In this document: in pieces, positions 26,283-34,529 of the stretch
Numbering within the stretch: position 1 is the first letter of the stretch
How the letters are laid out: the number at the start of each line of letters is the position of its first letter
The notes under the pieces: generated by a model
Seen by the model: the letters and a program-made list of their open reading frames with translations, nothing else
Database searches by the model: none
What the model was told of the DNA's origin: nothing
From: Actinomyces naeslundii
GTDB lineage: Bacteria > Actinomycetota > Actinomycetes > Actinomycetales > Actinomycetaceae
DNA length: 64,000 nt
Direction: 5' to 3'
NCBI RefSeq assembly: GCF_001956585.1
Contig: NZ_MSRR01000002.1
Location: forward strand, 28,749-92,748
Position numbers and translations under genes: made by a program

Positions 26283-28520
26283 CTAAGAATGTTGTTCATT
26301 AGTTAGTCCTTTCACCAAAAGCGTCGCTAACTCCGTTGGTCGATACGATGATGTGAATGTTCTAAGTTCCTCAGAACTCAAATGATTATTCTCAGCACGA
26401 TACAGCGTACGGATTTCTTGCAACGCATCTACGCACAACGGATTCCGAAGCAACGTCGACAAAGCATCTTTCCCGCACTCAGCGCCAGGAATGTCTAGAT
26501 ATGAGGCGATGGCAGAAGCTGCCCCACCGTATCCAGCTGAAATATAGACATGTTTGTGAGCACGTAGCGATAGTAGCGTTTCTTCGACAACGCCAGGAAT
26601 ATCGCCACTATAACCTTCGTTAGGTTCTCTAGACTCACTCTGAGGAATTATTTTGCCCCCCAACGCCAAACGCACTGTAGATTTGGCGACTAGCGTCTCT
26701 CTGAACTTAGTAAACAACGCACTAGAACTCGAACTTACGTCATGCCCGTCTAACGGCAAAGGCACATTATCTGGAGTATAGTAGTCACTATTCCATCCGA
26801 CGACGCGAATCTGACCAATGTCCCCGTAAGCCGTTCGATAACGTCTCAGTTCTGAAATAATCTCATCACGTTCTTTCCAATTCTCGCGTATCTTATGCAA
26901 CGGTACCCACAGATAAAAGTATCGTCGAGAGAAAGAAACTGCATTGCTTTCCTCGTAGCAAGGGGAGCTACGAGCGTAACTGAAGACAGATTCCATCATT
27001 GCTTTCGAAAGATCTGGTGAATGCGTCCCCACCATTCCGCCGTAAAGCAATGCTCCACCACAGGCCGAAACAAGTCGAGAAATTTCGGCCACTACTCGTG
27101 CGAGATGAGAACCATGAAGCCCCAAACTAGCAAGATTATTACTTCTAGCCATAGAAAAGCCGACAATTGTACTAGGCGAAAGCAAATGAATTTGATCAAC
27201 ACTTGAAATGTCGGAAGAATTACTGGAGGCACTTTCTCCACGGACGATCACTGATCTGGGGGTTCGAATATGTAAGGAATCTCTGTTAATTCCTGCGATG
27301 GCGCAAGCCCGAATAATTTCCTCGTGTTCGGGCTCTTGAATCGTTGGGTCTGGATGAAGTATCCAGAACGAATTACGGTTCAACATTTCGTTCTTAGTTA
27401 GATTAATAATATGTGAATTTAGTGTCAACAACTCTGGCGATGTCGCCGGGTACCAATCGAATGTCCGCACAGATAATCTTTCCTTAGATTCGTGCCAAAG
27501 AACAAATCTAAGCGTCTCATCGATGAGACGATTGATCGCTCGAACTATCGATACTTTAGCCCGACCGGGTTGAAATCGTACTGTAGGTACTTGATCAAGT
27601 AGGAATGAACCTCTTGATTCCCCTTCGGTGAGCGCTGAAATCGCGACAATCGGTACTTCGTTATGCTTCGCCAATGTTACCTCACGTTGAGTATTCGGAC
27701 TAACTGCATAGTTGTCCGTCCGTATAACCAAAAGTGCACTAATGTAACGATCGGAAGACGAAAGTGCGTCATCTATAGAGGACTTCCAATTGTCTAGAGG
27801 TACTAAGTGTAATTTGTCAACGAAGTTATCAATACCGAGATCCTTGAATGAACTGATGGCCTCCTGCAACACTGTTTTGTTCTGAGAATCGACTTGATCG
27901 ACGTTATCCTTATTTGCGTAACTAACGAATATACGCAAAGATGGTGAGCTGGAACCTGCCGCTGATGCTTTCTCAATTATAACCCTGTTGAGATCGCGTT
28001 CTAATCGCCCGAGTTCTTGCGCATTTGCGTCGTCTATTTCAATGTCGGCAACAGAAAAAATGTCTTCGGGATACGGCGCCAAATATTGAAACTCTTTAAG
28101 ATATTTGAGATCATTCGAATCAAAGAATGACAGATCAACGCCAACTAATGGGAGAGGAATGACAGCGTACGTAAGATCATTGGTCCCACCGTTAAGAGTC
28201 GCTGATAAATATTTTCTCCATTTTTCGTTGTCGATATAAGCGTCACGCAATTCCTCTCCGACAATCGGAATCACCACTGTAAACTTCGACGCACGCGCAT
28301 CGATTTTCAACGGCGGGGTATCGAAATTTCCATCAGGTGACGCGGAACGCGAAAAAACCTCCACGACTCCGCTCGCCAATCCTGACAGTGCATCGGAGCG
28401 GTAATGCTTCAGTAATCGCTCGTATATTAATTTTCCAACCTCATCGCCGGGGTGCCACAATACGAATATTTCAAGAATAGACGGGGATGGAGAAATCATA
28501 GTTGTGTTGAATTGATTCAT
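26283..28520 (-). CDS. TIR-like + TIR + SLOG protein, second paralogue
   Basis: 745 residues from ATG 28520 (no Shine-Dalgarno seen; start uncertain). Order: N-terminal TIR-like unit (about 16-130: ILEIFVLWHPGDEVG, VVEVFSRS, FTVVIPIVGEEL, YAVIPLPLVG); a TIR domain (about 194-320: LRIFVSYANKD, FVDKLHLVPLDNW, then REVTLAKHNEVPIVAIS with Glu near residue 280); a shared linker ending FWILHPDP; and a C-terminal SLOG domain (about 450-680: LSPSTIVGFSMA, GGALLYGGMVGTHSPDL, LALGGKIIP, IPGVVEETLLSL, VYISAGYGGAAS). The TIR lacks the Trp residues that usually precede the Glu. SLOG domains bind nucleotide-derived ligands, as in Thoeris ThsA. About 92 bases downstream of its paralogue. Confidence 0.75.
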   Translation of the reverse strand: MNQFNTTMISPSPSILEIFVLWHPGDEVGKLIYERLLKHYRSDALSGLASGVVEVFSRSASPDGNFDTPPLKIDARASKFTVVIPIVGEELRDAYIDNEKWRKYLSATLNGGTNDLTYAVIPLPLVGVDLSFFDSNDLKYLKEFQYLAPYPEDIFSVADIEIDDANAQELGRLERDLNRVIIEKASAAGSSSPSLRIFVSYANKDNVDQVDSQNKTVLQEAISSFKDLGIDNFVDKLHLVPLDNWKSSIDDALSSSDRYISALLVIRTDNYAVSPNTQREVTLAKHNEVPIVAISALTEGESRGSFLLDQVPTVRFQPGRAKVSIVRAINRLIDETLRFVLWHESKERLSVRTFDWYPATSPELLTLNSHIINLTKNEMLNRNSFWILHPDPTIQEPEHEEIIRACAIAGINRDSLHIRTPRSVIVRGESASSNSSDISSVDQIHLLSPSTIVGFSMARSNNLASLGLHGSHLARVVAEISRLVSACGGALLYGGMVGTHSPDLSKAMMESVFSYARSSPCYEESNAVSFSRRYFYLWVPLHKIRENWKERDEIISELRRYRTAYGDIGQIRVVGWNSDYYTPDNVPLPLDGHDVSSSSSALFTKFRETLVAKSTVRLALGGKIIPQSESREPNEGYSGDIPGVVEETLLSLRAHKHVYISAGYGGAASAIASYLDIPGAECGKDALSTLLRNPLCVDALQEIRTLYRAENNHLSSEELRTFTSSYRPTELATLLVKGLTNEQHS

Positions 28521-28612
28521 ATTACAATGCCTGGGGTGTAGACGCAAGAAGTGATTTTGAACTATTTTGCAGAAAGCGCAGATCAAGACGACGTTACATG
28601 AACTTCATAATG

Positions 28613-30961
28613 TTAGTCGGAAGGATTCGTACACGTTCGTTTGTGTCCAACTAAACCTTTGACGACAAGACCGCCAACTTCTGAAGGGCGTTGGGTTGTA
28701 GCAAGTTTCTTGACATCTTCCTCTTCAAGACAAAGAACGTCCCTCCTATAACTCTCCCTGATTTCATCGATCGCATCTCGGCACATGTCGTTATGCAATA
28801 CTGCGTCCAAGGTCTGTTTCGGTACTGGAATCTTGTCCGCCAGTCCAATTGAGCGGGCTAGAACTGCTGCGGCACCACCGAAGCCACCCGCGATATAGAC
28901 AGGCTGGCGATTTCTAAGGGCCTCCAGAGTTTCTTCGATGATTCCTGGAATGCTCCCTATGTATCCATCGGAATAGTCGCTGGATTTGGGTATAGTCTTT
29001 CCTCCAATAACCAGGCGAGCTTGAGCAAACTTATACAAGGACTTTCGAATACTAGATAGTGCCTCAGCTGTGCGATCTGTTGATGTAGCTTCCCAAATGT
29101 GCGTGTTTTCAAGAGCCACCTCCTCTCCTCGATCGTTGATAACACAAATTTTTCCTGTGGATGCAAATTGTGTCTTGGAAGACAAGAGTTTTTGGAGTAC
29201 TTCTTCCGATGTGATGCTTGTGCATGGGACTGTGAGATTGAACATGTGTCCAGCATGTATCGGTGTTAGTCCATAGAATGCCTGACTACATTGTCTATGC
29301 TGCCTGAGCTGAGCTTCCTCAATGTACTTTTTGATGACCTGAAGAACAGATTCTGTGAGGTCTGGTGAGTGTGTTCCTATGGCTCCTGCGTACGAAATTT
29401 TGCCGCCTGAGATTAACGCCAGTTGAGCCGTTTCGGCGACAACCGATTCTAAATGACTGGTGGTGAGCCCTAATCTATGGAGGTCCTCACTGGCTGACGC
29501 AGAGATGGACAGAGTAAAGTTGGATAGCGGTCGCTCTATCGATAGATTCGGCGTTTTAACTTCAGGCTCGCCGTGGCCGAAGGTTCCTCCTGCTGCAAAG
29601 AACAAACGAGGAGTTAAAAGATGAATATTATTTTTACTATAGTTGGCAAGTATGCATAGCTCTACCATCGTTTCATGTTCTGGTGGGAGAAGTGGCGGAT
29701 CTGGATGTAGTATCCACAAATGGTTGTCGTTAGGGTACCTTTTGCGATGTTCGGATAGAAAACTGGTCAACATCAGAGGTTCTGGAAGACGAGGAGGCAT
29801 AGCGTCGAATCCGCGATTGTTGTTATCGGTGTGGCCGGTATTTTTTGCGTGTCGCTCGAACTCCAGATACACTTCCTGGTTTTGCCATAGTGCATGTTTT
29901 AAGGTTTCGTCAATTAGGCGATTTAGCGCTTTTATGATTGAGAATGCTTCCGACGTTTCTGAATGGTTCTGATATGCCACCGTAGGTACGTGGTCTAGAA
30001 GAAATGATCCTCTTGATTCCCCTGTTTCTAATGCACTTAAGCAGACGATCGGCATCCCTGCTTTCTTCGCTTCCAAAACTTCCCACTGTGTCCACTCGCG
30101 AATGCTGTAGTGGTCAGTTCTAACCATCAGAAGCGCGCTCGTTTTTGCCTGTTGTCGTATGGTCTCGTTCCATTCTTGTCCAGGTTGAAGATCGTGGATA
30201 TCAACAAAACTGCAGAGTTGTGTTTTTTTGACCCAACTGGCGATCTTGGAAACAACACCGTTTGTGTGAATTGTGTGCTGGTCGGATTCGGGTATATCTC
30301 GGCGAGCGTGGCTTACGAATATCTTTAGTCTGTTGCTCAGGGGAGCCTTGTGAAGTAGGTTTTGAACAACGGCTTTGCCGACATCTCTGGATAGTCGACC
30401 GTAGTCGGCTGGTGAATTATATGACTCGACTTGCGATATCGATTTAATGTTCCCTTGCGAGACTCCCTGGATGCTTGCTAACTCGTTAATAAGTGGAGCG
30501 TTTGAATAGTCGACTGTTTGCTCGGGAAGTATTGGGATGATGAGTGTTCTGTTGTCGCTGGCGTTTCGGTGATCAATTATTTGTCGAAGATACTTTGCCC
30601 AAGGGGAGTGAGTGTTAGTAGAAGTTCTGACTAGATTTTCTTCGATGTAGATTAAGATTACGGTGAATCGTGCTGGATTCCCTGTGAACGAATCGTTGGC
30701 TCCGATCATTCCTGTGGGGGTTGGTATGGGTAAAGGTGTCTCGTTCGTCGGAGATATGGATGTTGAACGTGAGTACACTTCGATAGAGCCTCCAGCCAGA
30801 CCGGAGAATGCGTCGGAGTGATAATGTTCGAACAGTGAATTGCAAATTTGGGTTCCATTTTGGTCGTTTGGGTGCCAGACCACGAACATGTCTAACGTTG
30901 TCGGAGATGGAGCCGTTTTTGTTGCTTGTTTCATAGGTGTGCGGTTGTTCATACAGAACAT
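28613..30961 (-). CDS. TIR-like + TIR + SLOG protein, first paralogue
   Basis: 782 residues from ATG 30961; ATG 30952 and 30934 are alternatives and no Shine-Dalgarno is evident. Same architecture as its downstream paralogue: TIR-like unit (LDMFVVWHPNDQNG, SIEVYSRS), TIR domain (about 212-330: LKIFVSHARRD, SFVDIHDLQPGQEW, SIREWTQWEVLEAKKAGMPIV with Glu near residue 294), linker with LWILHPDP, and SLOG (about 480-710: LSISASASEDLHRLGL, GGKISYAGAIGTHSPDL, LVIGGKTIP, IPGIIEETLEALR, VYIAGGFGGAA). Here the TIR keeps the full W-x-x-W-E motif. The block GESRGSFLLD-VPTV is identical in both. Fold assignments are by eye. Likely role: TIR NADase or signal enzyme gated by a SLOG ligand. Confidence 0.77.
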   Translation of the reverse strand: MFCMNNRTPMKQATKTAPSPTTLDMFVVWHPNDQNGTQICNSLFEHYHSDAFSGLAGGSIEVYSRSTSISPTNETPLPIPTPTGMIGANDSFTGNPARFTVILIYIEENLVRTSTNTHSPWAKYLRQIIDHRNASDNRTLIIPILPEQTVDYSNAPLINELASIQGVSQGNIKSISQVESYNSPADYGRLSRDVGKAVVQNLLHKAPLSNRLKIFVSHARRDIPESDQHTIHTNGVVSKIASWVKKTQLCSFVDIHDLQPGQEWNETIRQQAKTSALLMVRTDHYSIREWTQWEVLEAKKAGMPIVCLSALETGESRGSFLLDHVPTVAYQNHSETSEAFSIIKALNRLIDETLKHALWQNQEVYLEFERHAKNTGHTDNNNRGFDAMPPRLPEPLMLTSFLSEHRKRYPNDNHLWILHPDPPLLPPEHETMVELCILANYSKNNIHLLTPRLFFAAGGTFGHGEPEVKTPNLSIERPLSNFTLSISASASEDLHRLGLTTSHLESVVAETAQLALISGGKISYAGAIGTHSPDLTESVLQVIKKYIEEAQLRQHRQCSQAFYGLTPIHAGHMFNLTVPCTSITSEEVLQKLLSSKTQFASTGKICVINDRGEEVALENTHIWEATSTDRTAEALSSIRKSLYKFAQARLVIGGKTIPKSSDYSDGYIGSIPGIIEETLEALRNRQPVYIAGGFGGAAAVLARSIGLADKIPVPKQTLDAVLHNDMCRDAIDEIRESYRRDVLCLEEEDVKKLATTQRPSEVGGLVVKGLVGHKRTCTNPSD

Positions 30962-30982
30962 GGTATACCGTGATTTGTGACG

Positions 30983-31002
30983 TGTCAGTTGTTGATCTGA
31001 CA
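30983..31002. promoter_or_regulatory. Inverted repeat between the TIR-SLOG cluster and tsnR
   Basis: TGTCAG and CTGACA arms separated by 8 bases, in the gap between the divergent TIR-SLOG gene and tsnR, upstream of the minus-strand element TATACC at about 30962-30967. Candidate operator of the cluster. Confidence 0.35.
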
Positions 31003-31050
31003 ACCTGCTGCTCGTTATGTCGTAGTTGGGATATCGGAGTCGAAATCCCG

Positions 31051-31065
31051 TATTCTGTTGGCATG
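31051..31065 (+). promoter_or_regulatory. Leaderless -10 element and start of tsnR
   Basis: TATTCT at 31051-31056, 6 bases, then ATG 31063. No Shine-Dalgarno. The presence of an own promoter fits the gene having been separated from rplT by the island. Confidence 0.55.
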
Positions 31066-31977
31066 ACTCGTGTTTCGACTGTCCACCCTGACGAACTTCT
31101 AGATGACACTGCCGAGAGGCCTGCTGCCTGCGGGCCGCGGCGGCGCACCGTCAGCGAGGGGCCGGCCACCGGCCACGAGGTGCTGAACAACCCGGCCTCG
31201 GCCCGTATCTCCCGTGTGGCGGGCCTGTCCCGCCGAAACGTGCGGACCAAGCACCGTCGCTTCCTCGTCGAAGGCCCCCAGGGCGTGCGTGAGGTCATCC
31301 GTCATGCTTCTGAGCGCGTGCTCGACGTCTACCTCACCGAGGCCGCCGTCGAGCGTTACAGCGAGATCTGGGATGAGGCGGTGGCGGCCGAGCTCTACGT
31401 GCACGTCACCAGTGAGCAGGTCATGGACGCCATGAGCACCGATGCCCAGGGCGTCCTCGCCGTCGTCGCCATTGAGGAGGCCTCCGGCTCCGAGGCGCTG
31501 GTCACCGCCCTGGACGGGGCTAGGCTCGTTGCCGTCCTCACCCAGGCCCAGGACCCCGGAAACGCCGGCGCCATCATCCGAGCCGCCGATGCCGCCGGAG
31601 CCGACGCCGTCGTCCTTGTGCGGGGCAGCGTGGATCCCACCGCGCCGAAGGTCGTGCGCTCCACCGCCGGAAGCCTCTTCCACCTGCCTGTCGTCACCGG
31701 TGTGGCCCTGGACGACGCCGTGGCCGCCCTTCACGAGGCTGGACTCACCGTCCTGGCGGCCGACGGACGCGGGGACTTCGACCTATTCGAGGCCGAGTCT
31801 CTCCTGGAGGCACCCAGCGCCTGGCTGCTTGGCAACGAGGCCCGCGGGCTGCCCGCAGAGGCACTGAGTCGGGCCGACGCCGTCGTCTCCATTCCCATCT
31901 ACGGCAAGGCGGAGTCGCTCAACGTCGCGGCCGCCGCAGCCGTCTGCCTCTACGCCAGTGCCCGGGCACAGGCGTAG
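31063..31977 (+). CDS. tsnR: SpoU/TrmH-family rRNA 2'-O-methyltransferase
   Basis: 304 residues. An N-terminal substrate-binding domain (SRRNVRTKHRRFLVEGPQGVREV) is followed by the SPOUT methyltransferase knot: LTQAQDPGNAGAIIRAADAAGAD (motif 1, given in part), GSVDPTAPKVVRSTAGSLFHLPV (motif 2, in part) and the C-terminal WLLGNEARGLP and SIPIYGKAESLNVAAAAAV motifs. It methylates a ribose in 23S rRNA using SAM. In actinobacteria this gene usually follows rplT directly; here 14.4 kb of island lies between. The first 40 residues are variable. Confidence 0.88.
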   Translation: MTRVSTVHPDELLDDTAERPAACGPRRRTVSEGPATGHEVLNNPASARISRVAGLSRRNVRTKHRRFLVEGPQGVREVIRHASERVLDVYLTEAAVERYSEIWDEAVAAELYVHVTSEQVMDAMSTDAQGVLAVVAIEEASGSEALVTALDGARLVAVLTQAQDPGNAGAIIRAADAAGADAVVLVRGSVDPTAPKVVRSTAGSLFHLPVVTGVALDDAVAALHEAGLTVLAADGRGDFDLFEAESLLEAPSAWLLGNEARGLPAEALSRADAVVSIPIYGKAESLNVAAAAAVCLYASARAQA

Positions 31978-32017
31978 GACGCAGGCCGGCGGACCGCAGC
32001 AGACAGACGCAGCAGAC

Positions 32018-33298
32018 TCAGAGCAGCTTGCAGATCGCCTCGGCCGCCCGGCCCGGGCCGTCCAGGCCCTTCATGAGGTCGGCCACGCGCCGAGCACGAG
32101 AACGCATGACGTCGTCGGCCAGGGCCTCGCGCACCAGGGCGGCCCAGTCGGCCCTGCGAGCCTCCTTCTGGGAAACGAGCCGAGCCGAGCCAAAGGCCAC
32201 GCAGCGCTGGACATTGAAGCGCTGCTCGAGCTGCAACGGGATCCCGATGAAGGGCCACCCCTGCACGCAGCTGGTCTGTACCGTTCCCTCTCCGCCGTGG
32301 GTGATGGCCAGGTCGACGGCGTCGCCCAGCTGATGGGTCGGGATCCAGTCAGTGACATGGATGTTGAGGGGAAGTGTCTTGAGGTCCTCCTGGTGGAGGT
32401 GGGAGCGCACCGGAGCGAGCACCTGGCAGTCCGCCCGTCCCAGACCTCTGAGTACGTCAAGGACGAGCTCACGGTTCCCCGATGAGCCCACTGCGAAGTA
32501 CACCAGGGGCTTGGGGCCGGCGGCCAGGTCGGTGACGAACTCGGGAACCTCTCCGGGCAGGTTGGCGTACACCGGTCCCACCACCTGGTGCCCGTCAGGC
32601 ATCTCCAACCACCGGGGCAGAAGGTGCGGAGCACTGGCGATGAGGTTGAGGTCCGCGGTGAGCCCGGCGAACAGCCCCTGGGGCAGGGACACTCCGTTGG
32701 CCTTGGCCACTTGGTGGAAGGCGCGTGACAGGGGCACTCGGGTTCCAACCGTGTGGAGCAGGTGGGCGGCCGCGTTGTCGACCAGGCACTCCTCGGGGGT
32801 GGTACGGGGCAGAAAGCCGGTGGCGCCCACCTTGCGGGCAGCCTCCAAGTGGGCCAGCGAGTAGGCGAAGGGCCGTACGAAAACCAGTGGCACGCACTCG
32901 GCCCGGGCCGAAATAAACTGGCTGGGAGTTACTCCGATAACGACGGCGTCCGGACGCAGGCAACGCAGTAGCACCCGCTCGCTCGCGACTCTCTGGGCGA
33001 GCATCTGCTCGGTGAACGGGTGGCGCAGGCTGCGTCCCTGGTCGAATTCCAGCGCCAGCCGGCCCTCCTCGTCGCTGAGGTGCGGAGTGAGCAGGCGGAA
33101 CTCAAAGCCTGCCGCCTTGATGTACTCGGAGTTGCGCCGCGAGAATCCCGCAAAGACGCACTCCACGTTCGAAGGCATCCGGCGCGCTACCTCAATGGCG
33201 CGGGTCACCTCGGCGAAGTTGAAGGTCTCTGGAGCAAAGAGAACCCGCGACGTGCTTTTACCTACAGCCACCGCGCACCCAGTAGTGCCTTCAGGCAT
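32018..33298 (-). CDS. Glycosyltransferase, GT1/MGT (GT-B) type
   Basis: 426 residues. The C-terminal half carries the GT-B donor-binding pattern: PLVYFAVGSSGN at the start of the domain, WIPTHQLGDAVDLAITHGGEGTVQ and SCVQGWPFIGIPLQLEQRFN, the UGT/MGT nucleotide-sugar signature. The N-terminal half has RVLFAPETFNFAEVTRAI as the first Rossmann strand. It would transfer a sugar to a small molecule or lipid; acceptor unknown. ATG 33298 follows GGGGGAG at 6 bases. A TetR regulator lies upstream on the same strand with a 239-base gap and may control it; such pairs often protect against or modify a toxic compound. Confidence 0.85.
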   Translation of the reverse strand: MPEGTTGCAVAVGKSTSRVLFAPETFNFAEVTRAIEVARRMPSNVECVFAGFSRRNSEYIKAAGFEFRLLTPHLSDEEGRLALEFDQGRSLRHPFTEQMLAQRVASERVLLRCLRPDAVVIGVTPSQFISARAECVPLVFVRPFAYSLAHLEAARKVGATGFLPRTTPEECLVDNAAAHLLHTVGTRVPLSRAFHQVAKANGVSLPQGLFAGLTADLNLIASAPHLLPRWLEMPDGHQVVGPVYANLPGEVPEFVTDLAAGPKPLVYFAVGSSGNRELVLDVLRGLGRADCQVLAPVRSHLHQEDLKTLPLNIHVTDWIPTHQLGDAVDLAITHGGEGTVQTSCVQGWPFIGIPLQLEQRFNVQRCVAFGSARLVSQKEARRADWAALVREALADDVMRSRARRVADLMKGLDGPGRAAEAICKLL

Positions 33299-33537
33299 GA
33301 TCAGCTCCCCCTCTAAGGGTGAGGGGCACCTCAGTGCGAGGATCCCTCATCGTCTCTTATTGCACGTCGCGTACAACTGGAGGAGAGGTTAGCACGTTTA
33401 TTCTTACACAGATGCCATTCTTACGATGCGGTTGGAATGCCGGAAAAATGCATGCAAGGTGGATTGGCTGGACAGGTGCTGTGGGGCGGGCTGCTTCGGA
33501 GGGGGCCTCGGCGGCGGTTGACGCACGTCCGCAGTGG

Positions 33538-34179
33538 CTACTCGTCAGATCGCTCCAGAGGGTGTGCCGAGGTGTGCTCCGGGGGCTGTGCATCGCCCTG
33601 CAGCGCCTGCGAGACCAGGCTTCGCAGCGCCTGAGCGGACATGTTCGTGATGGTCTCCTGGCTGATCTCCGGGTGGTCCAACCAGGCCAGGCACAGAGCG
33701 ATCATCGTGCTGATCCACACCTTGGTCGCGAACATGGCGCGCTCATCAGGTTCCGTGACCCCCAGCAGCATGAGGACGAGGCGCCCGTATCGCTCGAAGC
33801 TGGTGGCCAGGGCGGCCGCGATCTCCGGGTCCTGGTCGAGGCCGCCGGTGTGCAGGGCCCGAAAGCTGTTCGGTCTGGCCTTCACATAGCCCGCGAAGGT
33901 GAAGATCGCAGCCTCCGGTGTCGGCTCGACCTGCTGCTCGACCAGGCCGTGAAGGTGAAGGATCTCGTGCTCCACGATGGCTCGGGCGAAGGCGATCTTG
34001 GAGGGGAAGTAGTGGTAGAAGAGCGTGCGTGAGACGCCGGCCCGCTTGATGATCTCGTTGACGTGGGTGCGGTCGAGCGTTCCTTCTGCGAACAGCTCGA
34101 CCCCGACTCTCACTAGCTCCTCCCGACGCTGCTCGGGCTGGAGTCGGCGACGCGGATCGGCTGTATTCGCGGGGCTCAT
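33538..34179 (-). CDS. TetR-family transcriptional regulator
   Basis: 213 residues from ATG 34179, which is 7 bases after TAGTCT (leaderless layout); ATG 34185 is an alternative. The N-terminal helix-turn-helix is typical: RREELVRVGVELFAEG, VNEIIKRAGVSRTLFYHYF. The C-terminal ligand domain is helical and ends in an acidic tail. It probably regulates itself and the downstream glycosyltransferase or the divergent importer region; the effector is unknown. Confidence 0.85.
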   Translation of the reverse strand: MSPANTADPRRRLQPEQRREELVRVGVELFAEGTLDRTHVNEIIKRAGVSRTLFYHYFPSKIAFARAIVEHEILHLHGLVEQQVEPTPEAAIFTFAGYVKARPNSFRALHTGGLDQDPEIAAALATSFERYGRLVLMLLGVTEPDERAMFATKVWISTMIALCLAWLDHPEISQETITNMSAQALRSLVSQALQGDAQPPEHTSAHPLERSDE

Positions 34180-34276
34180 GCGCATGAGACTACGACCGGA
34201 TGGTCGACTTGCGCGGTTAGGCACTCTGCGCGGCGTGTGACCATGATCCCAGTAGGGGAGCGGTGATGAGACTCGG

Positions 34277-34307
34277 TTGACGTCCTGGATGTGGGCGGTG
34301 CTACTCT
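34277..34307 (+). promoter_or_regulatory. Candidate promoter of the polycysteine leader and importer operon
   Basis: TTGACG (34277-34282) and TACTCT (34302-34307) with a 19-base spacer. It would produce a transcript with a leader of about 140 bases before the small cysteine-rich frame. The spacer is longer than the standard 17 bases, so this is tentative. Confidence 0.4.
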
Positions 34308-34449
34308 TCCTGACGAAAGGTCAGAACTGCGACGGCCTGCTATCCACGAGTCCTTATCGCGGGAAGTGAGTGAGGGGATTGCGGTAGGCGCAGGGATTTT
34401 GACCCGATTTTCTCAAGGCTGAGGCCGGCGTGAGCTGAGGAGGAATGTA

Positions 34450-34485
34450 GTGCGCATGTGGATGTGTTGCTGTTGCTGTCGCTGA
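34450..34485 (+). CDS. Polycysteine leader peptide MRMWMCCCCCR
   Basis: A 12-codon frame reading Met-Arg-Met-Trp-Met-Cys5-Arg-stop, with GTG at 34450 placed 6 bases after a perfect AGGAGG (34438-34443). Five consecutive Cys codons in so short a frame right before an amino-acid importer is the mark of a cysteine-responsive attenuation peptide; polycysteine leaders of this kind are known in mycobacteria. When cysteinyl-tRNA is scarce, a ribosome would stall on the Cys codons and change the folding of the downstream RNA. ATG 34456 is a possible internal start. Confidence 0.75.
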   Translation: MRMWMCCCCCR

Positions 34486-34529
34486 GACAGATATCGCTCC
34501 TATATCCACGTTGAGACGAGGTACTCGTG
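34458..34529 (+). promoter_or_regulatory. Attenuation structures between leader peptide and importer gene
   Basis: GTGGAT inside the leader frame (34458-34463) is complementary to ATCCAC (34504-34509). A second hairpin, ACGAG/CTCGT with loop GTA (34516-34528), covers both the GAGG ribosome-binding site and the GTG start of the ATPase gene. GGATGTG (34460-34466) can also pair with CACATCC just inside the gene (34532-34538). Exclusive pairings of this type suit control of translation start by ribosome stalling. Confidence 0.55.

Noticed and set aside
28613..30961. SIR2 domain in the TIR-SLOG proteins (classical ThsA)
   Set aside because: No GAG-S/A or H-G-x-x SIR2 motifs; the enzymatic part reads as TIR.
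16678..31050. Prophage or integrative element
   Set aside because: No integrase, recombinase, tRNA attachment site, phage structural gene or conjugation gene was seen; only IS transposases.
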